Below are positions 8,427-17,101 of a stretch of DNA of 64,000 nt, one piece after another (the first letter of the stretch is position 1; every line of letters begins with the position of its first letter). The notes under the pieces are model-generated. The model was not told the origin of the DNA and did not search any database. It saw only the letters and a program-made list of their open reading frames with translations. Origin of the DNA: Sphingorhabdus sp. YGSMI21 (GTDB lineage Bacteria; Pseudomonadota; Alphaproteobacteria; Sphingomonadales; Sphingomonadaceae); assembly GCF_002776575.1 (NCBI RefSeq), contig NZ_CP022548.1:1441001-1505000 (forward strand), read 5' to 3'. The translations under genes and the position numbers were made by a program.

Positions 8427-9962
8427 CTTTCAATTACCCACAAGTTCAACGGATGAGGTTGGCGCCAATTTTGAGGTCCATGAGGCGGGACCACCCTCGC
8501 CAGATTACGATGTTGCCCGGGGGCGGATCATGAGCTCGAGCGAGATAACCGCCGAGCCGTGCAATCTGGGTTACGTAATCGGCGAGGGTTCTGCCCATAA
8601 GCGCTTTCTTTCGGGAAGCCACGAGGCCTTCAATCAGGGCGATTTCAACGTCGGTGAGCACGAGCCTGGGTGATGCGGCAGGCGCGGCGCGGTTGATCAT
8701 GGTCACCCAGAACAGTCGCCAGGACAGGATGCAGAATATCGCAATCAGATTGGCAAGGCGTTCGGCGGTTCGGAGCCGAGCATCCTCGGCCCGACAACCG
8801 GATTTGAGTATCTTGTGGAAAAGCTCGATCTTCCAACGCTGAGCATACCAGTCGAGCTTTTCAATCGCTTCGGCTGGCGTTGTAACCGGCAGATCAGTGA
8901 TAAGCCGCCAGTCGATAGGGGGCCGACCTTCAGGTGCTCCACATTCACGGGCATGCAGGACGGTCAGGCTCAGGGACGGATAGCGTTTTTGCTTGCGGAT
9001 CGGTGGCAACACCTGGATGCGCCGATAGCGTAGCTCGATGTCGGCATGATCGTCCTTGTTGATGGTGACCCGGTGCATTCCCTGGACAGCGACCTCGCTC
9101 ATTTCGTCGGCGATGGTGTGACCACCGTCACCGGCCAGACGATCGACACAGGTGCGGACCAGAAAATGCGTGCCGGCCGACTGCGCCTCGCAGAAAAATT
9201 CGTAAATGTCGTTCTCGCGGTCGCCGATATGGACCAGCCGCCCCGGCTTGCCCAACAGGGCCGTCGACTGACGCATATTCTCGAGCCAGCGGTAGCTCTC
9301 CTTCTCTTCAATCGGCACCCGGGTGGGATTGATCCGGCGCTTCAGTGCGTTGGTGCCCTTGAACCTGTTGTGGGTCCAGAATTTTGCCGCCGTCAGCCCA
9401 AGCGGCAATCCTTCGGGCGTGACCGCAAGGCTGGAATGCATGAGCAGCCCGCAGACCGTATGAAGCCGCAGCCGACCATTTTCATCGCGTCGGCTGGGAG
9501 CCAGGCCAATAGCGCCAATCCGTTTGGGATCGCGCCGTTGATAGGAAAATTCAGTGGTGTCCTGTAAAATCAGGATAAACCCGTCAAGCGCAGCAACGCG
9601 CGCCTGGGTCGCCTGGAAATGACCAGCGAGGATATTGCCTTCGTTCACCGCGTTATTCGACAAAAAGCGGTAGGCCGCCTTGGTATTCGCCCAGTCCTGA
9701 CAGGCCATCGGGATCGGCGCGCCAATCGCTGCTGCCATCTGCGCAAGCATCGTATGCAGCCGCTCGCCCAGTCGCTTGTCGCGAAATGCGACGATATCAA
9801 CTTCACCATCAGCCCATTTGGCTGCATCAAAACCGGAATCTTTCACTGCGCACCCCGCCAACTATTTCAGGTGCCAGAGAATGAATCATGCCCGATTCCA
9901 GGCGAGCAACGATCATGCGATGAACGGAATCACGCCAACGACGACTTGTGGGTAATTGAAAG
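8427..9962 (-). mobile_element. Complete IS4-family (IS50-group) element with 9-bp target duplication
   Basis: 1536 bp, bounded by 19-bp inverted repeats (8427-8445 and 9944-9962; CTTTCAATTACCCACAAGT), which match the Tn5/IS50 ends in length and in the inner CACAAGT. The 9-bp sequence GTCCTCGCC occurs directly outside both ends (8418-8426 and 9963-9971): a target duplication. With an intact transposase this is probably the youngest complete element in the window and may still be mobile. Confidence 0.95.
8446..9861 (-). CDS. IS4-family (IS50-group) transposase
   Basis: 471-aa DDE transposase similar in length to Tn5 Tnp (476 aa). Catalytic residues are in the expected setting: first Asp in LILQDTTEFSY (about 100), second in GDRENDIYEFF (about 218), and the Y-(2)-R-(3)-E-(6)-K signature YAQRWKIELFHKILKSG (about 344-360). 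An Arg/Lys-rich N-terminal domain recognises the ends. The stop codon abuts the inner edge of the left repeat and the start lies 82 bp inside the right repeat, as in IS50. No truncation or frameshift is seen. Confidence 0.93.
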   Translation of the reverse strand: MAGCAVKDSGFDAAKWADGEVDIVAFRDKRLGERLHTMLAQMAAAIGAPIPMACQDWANTKAAYRFLSNNAVNEGNILAGHFQATQARVAALDGFILILQDTTEFSYQRRDPKRIGAIGLAPSRRDENGRLRLHTVCGLLMHSSLAVTPEGLPLGLTAAKFWTHNRFKGTNALKRRINPTRVPIEEKESYRWLENMRQSTALLGKPGRLVHIGDRENDIYEFFCEAQSAGTHFLVRTCVDRLAGDGGHTIADEMSEVAVQGMHRVTINKDDHADIELRYRRIQVLPPIRKQKRYPSLSLTVLHARECGAPEGRPPIDWRLITDLPVTTPAEAIEKLDWYAQRWKIELFHKILKSGCRAEDARLRTAERLANLIAIFCILSWRLFWVTMINRAAPAASPRLVLTDVEIALIEGLVASRKKALMGRTLADYVTQIARLGGYLARAHDPPPGNIVIWRGWSRLMDLKIGANLIR

Positions 9963-10169
9963 GTCCTCGCCACGCTTACTCCATATCAACGTCGCCTTTA
10001 TAGCTTAGCAGCTGGCAAAATTCCTGCTGGTCAGAGCGGTGAGTTTTTCCCGTCAGGGGTTTGATTGGCTTAGATTGACCGATTGAGGAGCGTTAATCGG
10101 GATATGGATCACCTGAGTCGCAGCGGCATCTGCAAAAGGTTGCGTTGATAACGTGATGAGACAATTTGA

Positions 10170-13100
10170 CTAAGCGCGGCGCGCTCTCCAGAATTGTCCC
10201 GATAGCTTTGCGCGAACGCGAATTTTTAGGCGCGCATAGTCATCGGGCAAGACATAAGCAGCAGGCACGACCAACAGAGTCAAAAAGGTCGAGGTAGTCA
10301 AGCCGCCTATAATGATAAAGCCCATAGCATTGCGCCATTCGGCTCCATCGGACTGAGCAAAAGCAACCGGCATCATGCCGAAAATTGCAGCCAGGGCCGT
10401 CATCAACACCGGCCGGAGCCGCTCGGGTGCCGCCTTTTGCATTGCATCACCTGCGCTCATACCGCCTGTCCGATATTCATTTGCAAGATCAACAAGAAGA
10501 ATCCCGTTTTTCATCACGATCCCCATCAGGGCAATCATTCCGATTTGGGCGAACATACTCAATTCCTGATTGGAAAGCCAAAGTGCAATAAACGCCCCGG
10601 AAAAAGAAAGGGGAGCCGTAAGCATGATCAGGACAGGTTGTCCGAAGCTGTTAAATTGGCTGGCGAGGACAATGTATAGGGCCACAAAGGCAAGCGCGAA
10701 GGCCAGCAATATGGCAGAGGTTGTGTCTGCCAGTGTCCGCGCCATACCCTCCATTTTGGTGGACATTCCTTCAGGTGGGCGATGCTTGGCCAAAATCTTA
10801 TCAACCTGAGCTACAGCGACGCTCAATGCTACGCCGGGCGGCGTGTTTGCCTTGACTGTGATTTGCCTCGCTCGGTCCACGCGATCAATCTGAGCTGGGC
10901 TGTCGGCAACTTCAATATCTGCCACCGCCGCTAGGTCGACCAAACTCCCGTTACCTGCCCGAACCGGAAGTCTGGCGATGTCATTTAACTTTTGCCGTTT
11001 ATCTTCATCCGCTCGCACTCTAACGTCATAGCGTCTGCCGTCGGCTTCAAATGTTCCCGCATCACTCCCGCCAATTAAAGTTCGCGATGCTGCTGCGACG
11101 TCCCGTGCCGTCACCCCTAAATCTGCGGCCCGATTGCGGTCTAACCTGATCTGCAATTCCGGCCTGCCGCCTTCGTAGGTAGATGCAACATCCACCAATT
11201 CCGGGATATTGCGCATTTCCTCAGCGATGATGTTCGCGTAATCGTTGATGCTCGTCAGGTCAGACCCGGAAATTATAAGCTCTATCTGAGCCGATCCCAC
11301 GCCGGCCCCGGACACCCATGGAACTTCCACGGCGGAAATATCCTTGGCCTCGGGTAGCGCCTTTGCAAGAATTTCGCGTGCCTGGTCCATGATGGCACCC
11401 TGTTTGACTGATCGACCCTGCTTGGGTGTGAGATCAACATAAAAGTCCAGCAAATTGGTTTTTTGATTTGTTCCTGCCCCTATGGTTACGAAAACATATT
11501 CTACATCTTCAATATTGCGTAGCGCTTCGTCGGCTCGTAGCGACGCCTCTTTAGCTGTCGCAATCCCAGTTCCCAGCGGAAGTTCAACACTTGCAAGAAA
11601 CTCTGATCTGTCCGTGAGGGGCATGAACGTGGCGGGCACCATTGCTGCGAAAAGACCGCCGATTAAAAGACTTATGATCGCTCCCAAAAAAACGAGATAT
11701 CGTCTTTTGATAGACCAACCTACAAGCTTTTCGTAACGCTTCCGCATGGTCTCGTGGAAGGTTTCAATTTTACCCAGCCAGCCTGCTTTTTCTTTCTCCG
11801 ATTTCAGGAACCGCGATGCAAGCATCGGCGACAGGGTAAGCGCCACCAGCAATGAGACGCTGACCGAAAATACAATCGCCAAGCCATATTGAAAGAAGAA
11901 GCGGCCAACGATCCCTTCCATGAAGGCAATCGGCACAAACACTGCCAATGTGGCAAATGTCCCAGCAAGCACCGCCAATGCGACCCGCTTGGTTGCTTTT
12001 GGTGCCGCCTCCATTGGATCAACGCCATCATCGACATCGCTTTGCACAGCTTCAACAACGACGATAGCGTCATCAACAAGCAATCCAATTGCCACCGTCA
12101 ACGCCAATAATGTCATGAAATTAAGTGTAAAATCGAACGCAGCAAAGGCAGCGAACGTTGCAATAACGGAAGTCGGAATGGCCAGCATAACAATAAAAGT
12201 TGCCCGCCAGCTGAGCAGAAAAAAGAATGTGACAAAAACAACCAATACCACTGCGATCATCAGATCAAACAGCACGTCACCAATGGCCGATTCGATGAAA
12301 CGCGCTGTTTCTCTGGTGACAACAATTTCAACCCCGCTCGGCAGCTGGTCCTTGATCTGCTCGATTTCCGCTTTGATTGCTCTGGTCATTGCAACGGTAT
12401 TGCTTCCAGATTGCTTGCGAACCTCAAGCACAACCCCGGGGCGACCATTTAATTGGGCATAGCTGGTTTCATCCTCGACCGAGTCTTCCACGCGACCGAT
12501 ATCGCGGACCCGTGTGACCTGTCCGTTGGGCCGATAAGCTACCGCGAGATTACCAAATTCCGAGGCTGTATTGGCTTCCGCCAATGTTCTGGTTCCATAT
12601 TGCTTGCTGCGACCATCAATCTCAAGACGGCCGCCCGGCAACTCGGCATTTTCGTTTCTCAAGGCGGCAACGACATTATCCGTGCTAATAGCGCTTGCTC
12701 GCATTTTTGCCGGATCAAGCCAGACCCGCATTTCTCTTTCCCGCCCACCTACAATTGAGATAGAACCTACACCGCGAATACGCTGAAGCCTCTCTTTAAC
12801 GACCTCATCTGCAAAGACCGTGAGTTCTCGGACCGGCGCATCTCCTGCTATCAAGAGCGACAGTATCGGCGCCGCGTCCGGATCAAGCTTTTCGACAATA
12901 GGCGCGTCCGATTCTTCCGGCAAATTGCTTAATATGCTGGCCACCCGGTCCCTGACATCCTGAGCCTTCACATCGGCCTCTTCCGACAACTCAAACTCCA
13001 ACACCACCTGACTGACACCTTCGGCGCTGACTGAGCGCATTTGCCGAATGCCCGAAACGCTGTTGACCTCTTCCTCGATAACGTCGGTTATTTCAGTCTC

Positions 13101-13277
13101 AATCGTATCTGGAGACGCACCAGGCAAAGTCGTTGTTACCGAAACATAAGGAAATTCGATTTTGGGGAACAGATCAACACCTAATCTCCCAAAGCTCAAC
13201 AGGCCCAGAACGACTAGCGAAGCAATCACCATCGTCGCAAAAACGGGACGCCGGATCGAGACATCAGAAATCCACAT
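10170..13277 (-). CDS. RND efflux pump permease (HAE1/AcrB family)
   Basis: 1035-aa inner-membrane proton-driven drug/solvent exporter. N-terminal TM helix (about 9-29), a large periplasmic loop, a block of six TM helices (about 335-550), a second periplasmic loop and a final TM block (about 850-1010). The proton-relay acidic pair is visible in GLLVDDAIVVVEA. Starts 4 bp after the adaptor stop, so both are one transcript with the upstream hydrolase and thioesterase. No outer-membrane channel gene is in the window, so it presumably uses a TolC-like protein encoded elsewhere. Exporting toxic hydrophobic intermediates of the neighbouring alkane/aromatic pathways is plausible but inferred. Expression may be reduced because the IS1111 insertion separates it from the operon promoter. 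Confidence 0.93.
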   Translation of the reverse strand: MWISDVSIRRPVFATMVIASLVVLGLLSFGRLGVDLFPKIEFPYVSVTTTLPGASPDTIETEITDVIEEEVNSVSGIRQMRSVSAEGVSQVVLEFELSEEADVKAQDVRDRVASILSNLPEESDAPIVEKLDPDAAPILSLLIAGDAPVRELTVFADEVVKERLQRIRGVGSISIVGGREREMRVWLDPAKMRASAISTDNVVAALRNENAELPGGRLEIDGRSKQYGTRTLAEANTASEFGNLAVAYRPNGQVTRVRDIGRVEDSVEDETSYAQLNGRPGVVLEVRKQSGSNTVAMTRAIKAEIEQIKDQLPSGVEIVVTRETARFIESAIGDVLFDLMIAVVLVVFVTFFFLLSWRATFIVMLAIPTSVIATFAAFAAFDFTLNFMTLLALTVAIGLLVDDAIVVVEAVQSDVDDGVDPMEAAPKATKRVALAVLAGTFATLAVFVPIAFMEGIVGRFFFQYGLAIVFSVSVSLLVALTLSPMLASRFLKSEKEKAGWLGKIETFHETMRKRYEKLVGWSIKRRYLVFLGAIISLLIGGLFAAMVPATFMPLTDRSEFLASVELPLGTGIATAKEASLRADEALRNIEDVEYVFVTIGAGTNQKTNLLDFYVDLTPKQGRSVKQGAIMDQAREILAKALPEAKDISAVEVPWVSGAGVGSAQIELIISGSDLTSINDYANIIAEEMRNIPELVDVASTYEGGRPELQIRLDRNRAADLGVTARDVAAASRTLIGGSDAGTFEADGRRYDVRVRADEDKRQKLNDIARLPVRAGNGSLVDLAAVADIEVADSPAQIDRVDRARQITVKANTPPGVALSVAVAQVDKILAKHRPPEGMSTKMEGMARTLADTTSAILLAFALAFVALYIVLASQFNSFGQPVLIMLTAPLSFSGAFIALWLSNQELSMFAQIGMIALMGIVMKNGILLVDLANEYRTGGMSAGDAMQKAAPERLRPVLMTALAAIFGMMPVAFAQSDGAEWRNAMGFIIIGGLTTSTFLTLLVVPAAYVLPDDYARLKIRVRAKLSGQFWRARRA

Positions 13278-13281
13278 CAGC

Positions 13282-14418
13282 TTACCGTGCAGGCTTTCTT
13301 TGCTTGCGCTCTACTTTTTGCCCATCGCGCAAAGTGGATGGTGGGTTTTGGATGATTTTTTCGCCGGCCCGGACGCCTTGTGTGACCTTGACCCGTTCGA
13401 AATCTATGCTTTCGACCTTTACATTCCTTCGGCGTGCGATGCCTTTCTCAAACAGGAATATATATGGAGCCGCGCTATCACCTTTAACAGCCGATCTTGG
13501 AAGAATGATTGCAGATTCTGGCGGCGTCTCGATTAGCGCCCGCACACCAAGTCCGCTACTGATCCGATAGTTCGGGTTTCTTATCGGCAATCGCAATTCG
13601 ACTGTTCGGGATTCCGGGTCAACCCGGTCATTGATGATGAACACAAAGCTGTCGAAAGGCTCATCAAAGCCATCAATATAAACTTTTGCCTTCTGGTTGA
13701 GCTTGAAATCATCAACCCGGGCCTGCGGAGCACTGACGATTGCTGCCACTATTTCTAATTCCTGTAGTTGCAAGGCTGCAGATTGTTCACCCATCGAAAA
13801 GCGATTGTTGAGATAGGACCCCTCGTCGACCAATCTGGCTGTAACGACGCCGTTATATGGAGCGCGGGCAACAGTATCGCGCAGCGCTTGTTTGGCCGTG
13901 GCCAGTAGCGATTGCGATTGCGATACCTGCGCTTTCGCGACGACCAGGTCTGTTTCAACCCTTTCGACCTGTGCTTTCGATACAAAGCCTCGCGGGGCAA
14001 GCGCAATTACGCGGTCATATTGGCGCTGGGCCTGAATAGCCTGTGCTTCCGTCAGGCGTAGCGCCGCTGATGCTTCCGCAACCCGTCTTTTATAATCTGC
14101 TTGTCTGATCTGGAACAGCGCTTGGCCCTTCTTCACCCGGTCACCGACCGTCACAAACATGGTCTCCAGCGGTCCTTCGACGAGAGCGCCAATTGCACTG
14201 CTTTGCTTGGCCGCAATCGTGCCAAAAACTTCTACGGGTTCGGCCAAGGGTTCCAGTTTCGTCGTTAAAATGTCCACTTCGAGTGGTATGTTCTTTCGAA
14301 TGCCGTCTACATCGACATTTTCCGTATCCTCGATTGCACAGCCCGAAACCAAGCCCAGCATGACTAAAGCCAAGATGATTATGATTATGGAATGGCCCGC
14401 CTCAAACGAAGCTGTCAT
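13282..14418 (-). CDS. RND periplasmic adaptor (membrane fusion) lipoprotein with IS-derived N-terminus
   Basis: 378-aa adaptor joining the RND permease to the outer-membrane channel. Lipoprotein signal with lipobox LVSGC (about 24-28), biotinyl-lipoyl-like half-motifs (GDRVKKGQALFQI and the ARAPYNGVVTARLV half), a central alpha-helical hairpin (about 100-160) and a beta-barrel. The first ten residues (MTASFEAGHS) are encoded by the inserted IS1111 element. Removing the element (14386-15739) gives a native start at 15754 reading MVVKKIIIILALVMLGLVSG, a normal lipoprotein signal, directly after the thioesterase stop codon. So the original gene is interrupted after codon 5; the current frame is a chimera without a visible ribosome site. 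The body of the protein is intact. Confidence 0.85.
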   Translation of the reverse strand: MTASFEAGHSIIIIILALVMLGLVSGCAIEDTENVDVDGIRKNIPLEVDILTTKLEPLAEPVEVFGTIAAKQSSAIGALVEGPLETMFVTVGDRVKKGQALFQIRQADYKRRVAEASAALRLTEAQAIQAQRQYDRVIALAPRGFVSKAQVERVETDLVVAKAQVSQSQSLLATAKQALRDTVARAPYNGVVTARLVDEGSYLNNRFSMGEQSAALQLQELEIVAAIVSAPQARVDDFKLNQKAKVYIDGFDEPFDSFVFIINDRVDPESRTVELRLPIRNPNYRISSGLGVRALIETPPESAIILPRSAVKGDSAAPYIFLFEKGIARRRNVKVESIDFERVKVTQGVRAGEKIIQNPPSTLRDGQKVERKQRKPAR

Positions 14419-14450
14419 TATGGGCTGAGGTACAAAATGAGGAGATTGTC

Positions 14451-15491
14451 ATGAACAACACTAACATTGCTGTTTTGGGCGTGGATCTAGGCAAGAACAT
14501 TTGCAGCCTCGCCGGTTTCGATATCAGCGGACAGTTAATATTCCGCAAGCGCATGCGGCCCGATACGATTCCAAAATTTACAGAGCGACTCTCAACATGC
14601 ATCGTTGCAATGGAGGCCTGTTGCGGTGCTCATCATCTGGGCCGTTTAATTGCCCGGCAAGGACACGAGATCCGACTGATGTCGCCGGAATACGTGCGGC
14701 CATATGTTAAAGCTCAGAAGAACGATGAACGCGATGCCGAAGCTATTGCTGAAGCTGCTTCGCGCCCGACAATGCGCTTTGTTGAACTTAAGAGCGCCGA
14801 ACAGCTCGACATGCAGACGCTGCACCGTTCGCGTTCACGGCTTGTGGGTACACGCACGATGCTAATAAATCAGATGCGAGCCATTCTGTTAGAGCGGGGG
14901 CTCAGATTTCCGCAAGGCAGGCGCAAGCTTGAGCTGGCGATTGATGCGATGCTGGGCGAACCGGCTACCGGCATCAGTCAAAGAATATTCGAACTAATAG
15001 CGGATATGCGAGATGAATGGAGAGAACTCGATGGCCGTATTGCCATTCTGGACCGTGAGTTTGCTCAATGTGTCCGGTCAGATCCGGATACTCAGCGCCT
15101 GACTTCTGTTCCGGGTATCGGACCGTTGACAGCAACAGCACTGGTTGCAGCGATTGGCAATGCCAGTTCTTTTACGCGTGCCCGTGATCTTAGCGCATGG
15201 CTTGGCCTCGTTCCAAAACAACGAACCACCGGCGGCAAGCCTAAGCTTCTGGGCATAAGCAGGCGGGGTAACATCTATTTGCGAACACTGTTTATCCACG
15301 GTGCGCGAGCTGCTTTACCGTGGCTGGCGAAAAGCGAGACCCAATTGGGCTTTTGGTTGCGCGGGCTGCTTGCCCGGTCTCACCGCAACACTGCAGTTGT
15401 AGCGCTTGCCAACAAACTGGTGCGTATCGCGTGGGCAACCTTGCGTCACCAAGAAGCATATCGGAATGCGCCCGCCAAATCTGTGGCATAA
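14451..15491 (+). CDS. IS1111-group (IS110 family) DEDD transposase, copy 1
   Basis: 346 aa. N-terminal RuvC-like DEDD domain: GVDLGKN (Asp near 11), VAMEACCGAHH (Glu near 56), and NDERDAEAIAEAA (two Asp near 90). C-terminal Tnp_20 domain with SVPGIGPLTATALVAAIG and SAWLGLVPKQ, containing the conserved Ser region. Start ATG 14451 follows GAGGAG. The protein is identical to the one encoded at 32584-33624, implying recent transposition. IS110-family enzymes use an element-encoded RNA to choose target and donor; see the candidate RNA that follows. Confidence 0.95.
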   Translation: MNNTNIAVLGVDLGKNICSLAGFDISGQLIFRKRMRPDTIPKFTERLSTCIVAMEACCGAHHLGRLIARQGHEIRLMSPEYVRPYVKAQKNDERDAEAIAEAASRPTMRFVELKSAEQLDMQTLHRSRSRLVGTRTMLINQMRAILLERGLRFPQGRRKLELAIDAMLGEPATGISQRIFELIADMRDEWRELDGRIAILDREFAQCVRSDPDTQRLTSVPGIGPLTATALVAAIGNASSFTRARDLSAWLGLVPKQRTTGGKPKLLGISRRGNIYLRTLFIHGARAALPWLAKSETQLGFWLRGLLARSHRNTAVVALANKLVRIAWATLRHQEAYRNAPAKSVA

Positions 15492-15733
15492 ATATCAAGG
15501 AGTTACAATCTATCGAGAGATACGCTTTTGCGAGTGGAAAGTGAGATGGCCGAACGGTTGATCGGCGGACCGGACACCTGGTTAAAAAAATGGCTCTTCG
15601 AAGCCGACATGCTTATGAGGACCGGGCCGCGCGAATATCCATCTTGGCGACGATCAGATGATCGATATGCCGCATACGTTTACGCAGACCGTGCGATTGC
15701 TATCAAAAAATCTACTATTGCAAAGAGGCGGGC
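15492..15733 (+). ncRNA. Candidate bridge/seek RNA of the IS1111-group element (copy 1)
   Basis: Noncoding segment downstream of the transposase, where IS1111-group elements encode their guide RNA. Two hairpin-centred loops are readable. Loop 1: AAAAAAA (15584-15590), hairpin GGCT-CTTCGA-AGCC (15592-15605), then CATGCTT (15608-15614); the A run is complementary to the T run right of the insertion and CATGCT equals the left target flank of copy 2. Loop 2: TCCAT (15638-15642), hairpin CGATC-AGAT-GATCG (15651-15664), then CATACGTTT (15673-15681); the latter equals the element's own right end (15734-15742) and TCCAT pairs with ATGGA at its left end. Both loops have the same guide order. Structure is inferred by eye; no transcript evidence. 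Confidence 0.6.
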
Positions 15734-15754
15734 CATACGTTTTTTGACGACCAT

Positions 15755-16156
15755 TTACGTGCCCAAATAGGTCCCGCGACCGCTAGCCACCAAGCGATCA
15801 TCATCGTCGATAATGCGCGTGTCTGCGGTACTTATGGTTTTTCCAAGCTTCACGACCTGCCCAATTGCACGAAGCGGGCCGTTGGTGGCTGCGCGATGAT
15901 AATCTACCCTCAGATCCACGGTCGCCCTGGCGACACCTCCTGCTGCAATAATCGCATAAAGCCCGGTTAAATCGATCAGAGATGCCAGTATGCCGCCGTG
16001 CGCCGCTCCAATCAACGGATTAGATACAAGTTCGTCCCGCCACGGCATTTCCAGTTCCAAACAATCGCTGTCTTGGCGAACGATTTTCAGACCTAACCAG
16101 CGATGGAAAGGCGCAATCTGTATCGCGTCAGCTAGATTTTCCGGATTGTGTTTCAT
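15755..16156 (-). CDS. PaaI-type hotdog thioesterase
   Basis: 133-aa single hotdog-fold acyl-CoA thioesterase. The central motif NPLIGAAHGGILASLIDLTG (about 45-64) is the PaaI/YbgC-type HGG catalytic helix region. Start at 16156 rather than an upstream Met because ATGA overlaps the stop of the alpha/beta hydrolase, i.e. translational coupling. Its stop is directly followed by the native start codon of the RND adaptor (15754), so hydrolase, thioesterase, adaptor and pump formed one operon before IS1111 entry. Substrate unknown; release of a free acid from a CoA ester that the pump then exports is one possible reading. Confidence 0.83.
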   Translation of the reverse strand: MKHNPENLADAIQIAPFHRWLGLKIVRQDSDCLELEMPWRDELVSNPLIGAAHGGILASLIDLTGLYAIIAAGGVARATVDLRVDYHRAATNGPLRAIGQVVKLGKTISTADTRIIDDDDRLVASGRGTYLGT

Positions 16157-17037
16157 GCTGCAGCACCGCGCTTGTGGGTCGCATTCAAGAAAGAGAGGAT
16201 CGCCGAGCAAAATGCATCGTTGCGGTCACCGGCGACCATATGGCCGGCATCTGCAATGTCTGTGAAATGCGCGCTGGGAACCAGCGTTTGGAAATGAGCT
16301 ACGGCCTCTTCAGAGACCATGTCGCTGGAACCTCCGCGTATGAGATGAACCGGCAGTGTCAATTTCGCGGCCGCCGCACTCAATCTGTCGAAGCCATTGT
16401 CTTTTGCCTCGGTAGCGTCGTCACGAGCATGCGTCACATGGTGAATAAAATTGGGGTCCCAATGCCAATAATATCGCCCGTCCTCCCGCTTGCGCAAATA
16501 TCGATCAAGCTTGCCTGTGCCGGTGCGTTTCTTTCGTTGTGGCATATATTCGGCGATAATTTCTGCAGCTTCTTCAGGGGAGGAAAATCCGTCTGTCATA
16601 TGGGCCTGCATGAACCCCACCACTCTTGACACTCCGACGGCTTCCATCTTTGGCGCAATATCAACCAAGGTGAGTGACTTAAAGCTTGCGGGGGCCAATT
16701 CCCCGGCTGCAATCATACCCGCTATTCCGCCCAGTGATGCTCCGACCATCGCTGGGGGGTTATCGAGTTGATTGGAAATAGCGATCAGATCGCGAGCAAA
16801 ATCGCGCATATCGTAGGCGCCATCTGGTGCCCATTCACTGTCCCCATGACCACGCATATCGATAGCCGTCGCGCGGTAGCCAGCATTGGCGAGTTCATCC
16901 AGCACCTTTGCCCAGGCATGACGGGTTTGCCCGCCGCCATGCGCAAGCATTACCGGAAAGCCGGTTTTTGGCCCAGTCGTGCTTGCCTTAATCTTCAAGC
17001 CATTGTGGCCCGTAAAGGTGCTCTCTTCATGATCCAT
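16153..17037 (-). CDS. Alpha/beta hydrolase
   Basis: 294 aa. Nucleophile elbow GASLGG (Ser near 99), oxyanion region HGGGQTRHAW (about 33-42), acid residue probably in IRGGSSDMVS (about 235), and His in DAGHMV (about 269). The cap region (about 140-220) carries MPQRKKRTGTGKLDRYL. Related enzymes hydrolyse esters or ring-cleavage products. First gene of the hydrolase - thioesterase - adaptor - pump operon and divergent from a MarR regulator 64 bp away, which probably controls it. Confidence 0.85.
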   Translation of the reverse strand: MDHEESTFTGHNGLKIKASTTGPKTGFPVMLAHGGGQTRHAWAKVLDELANAGYRATAIDMRGHGDSEWAPDGAYDMRDFARDLIAISNQLDNPPAMVGASLGGIAGMIAAGELAPASFKSLTLVDIAPKMEAVGVSRVVGFMQAHMTDGFSSPEEAAEIIAEYMPQRKKRTGTGKLDRYLRKREDGRYYWHWDPNFIHHVTHARDDATEAKDNGFDRLSAAAAKLTLPVHLIRGGSSDMVSEEAVAHFQTLVPSAHFTDIADAGHMVAGDRNDAFCSAILSFLNATHKRGAAA

Positions 17038-17050
17038 ACCGATTTTATAG

Positions 17051-17070
17051 ACTGTATATGGACAGACAGT
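17051..17070. promoter_or_regulatory. Candidate MarR operator in the divergent promoter region
   Basis: ACTGT(N10)ACAGT dyad, with a nested CTGT-ATATGG-ACAG, in the 64-bp gap between the divergently transcribed hydrolase operon and the MarR gene. Location and symmetry suit autoregulation plus control of the efflux operon. Inference only. Confidence 0.45.
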
Positions 17071-17101
17071 AAAGGGCTTTATATTATATTAAATTTACGA
17101 T

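Larger units (their letters stand above)
14386..15739 (+). mobile_element. IS110-family, IS1111-group element, copy 1
   Basis: 1354 bp. Boundaries were set by comparison with the inverted copy at 32336-33689: both share TATGGAATGG at the left and CCATACG at the right. Subterminal 12-bp inverted repeats ATGGCCCGCCTC (14391-14402) and GAGGCGGGCCAT (15725-15736), as typical of the IS1111 group. There is no target duplication: excising it restores a run of seven T and the reading frame of the RND adaptor. A 250-bp noncoding segment follows the transposase. Confidence 0.92.
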
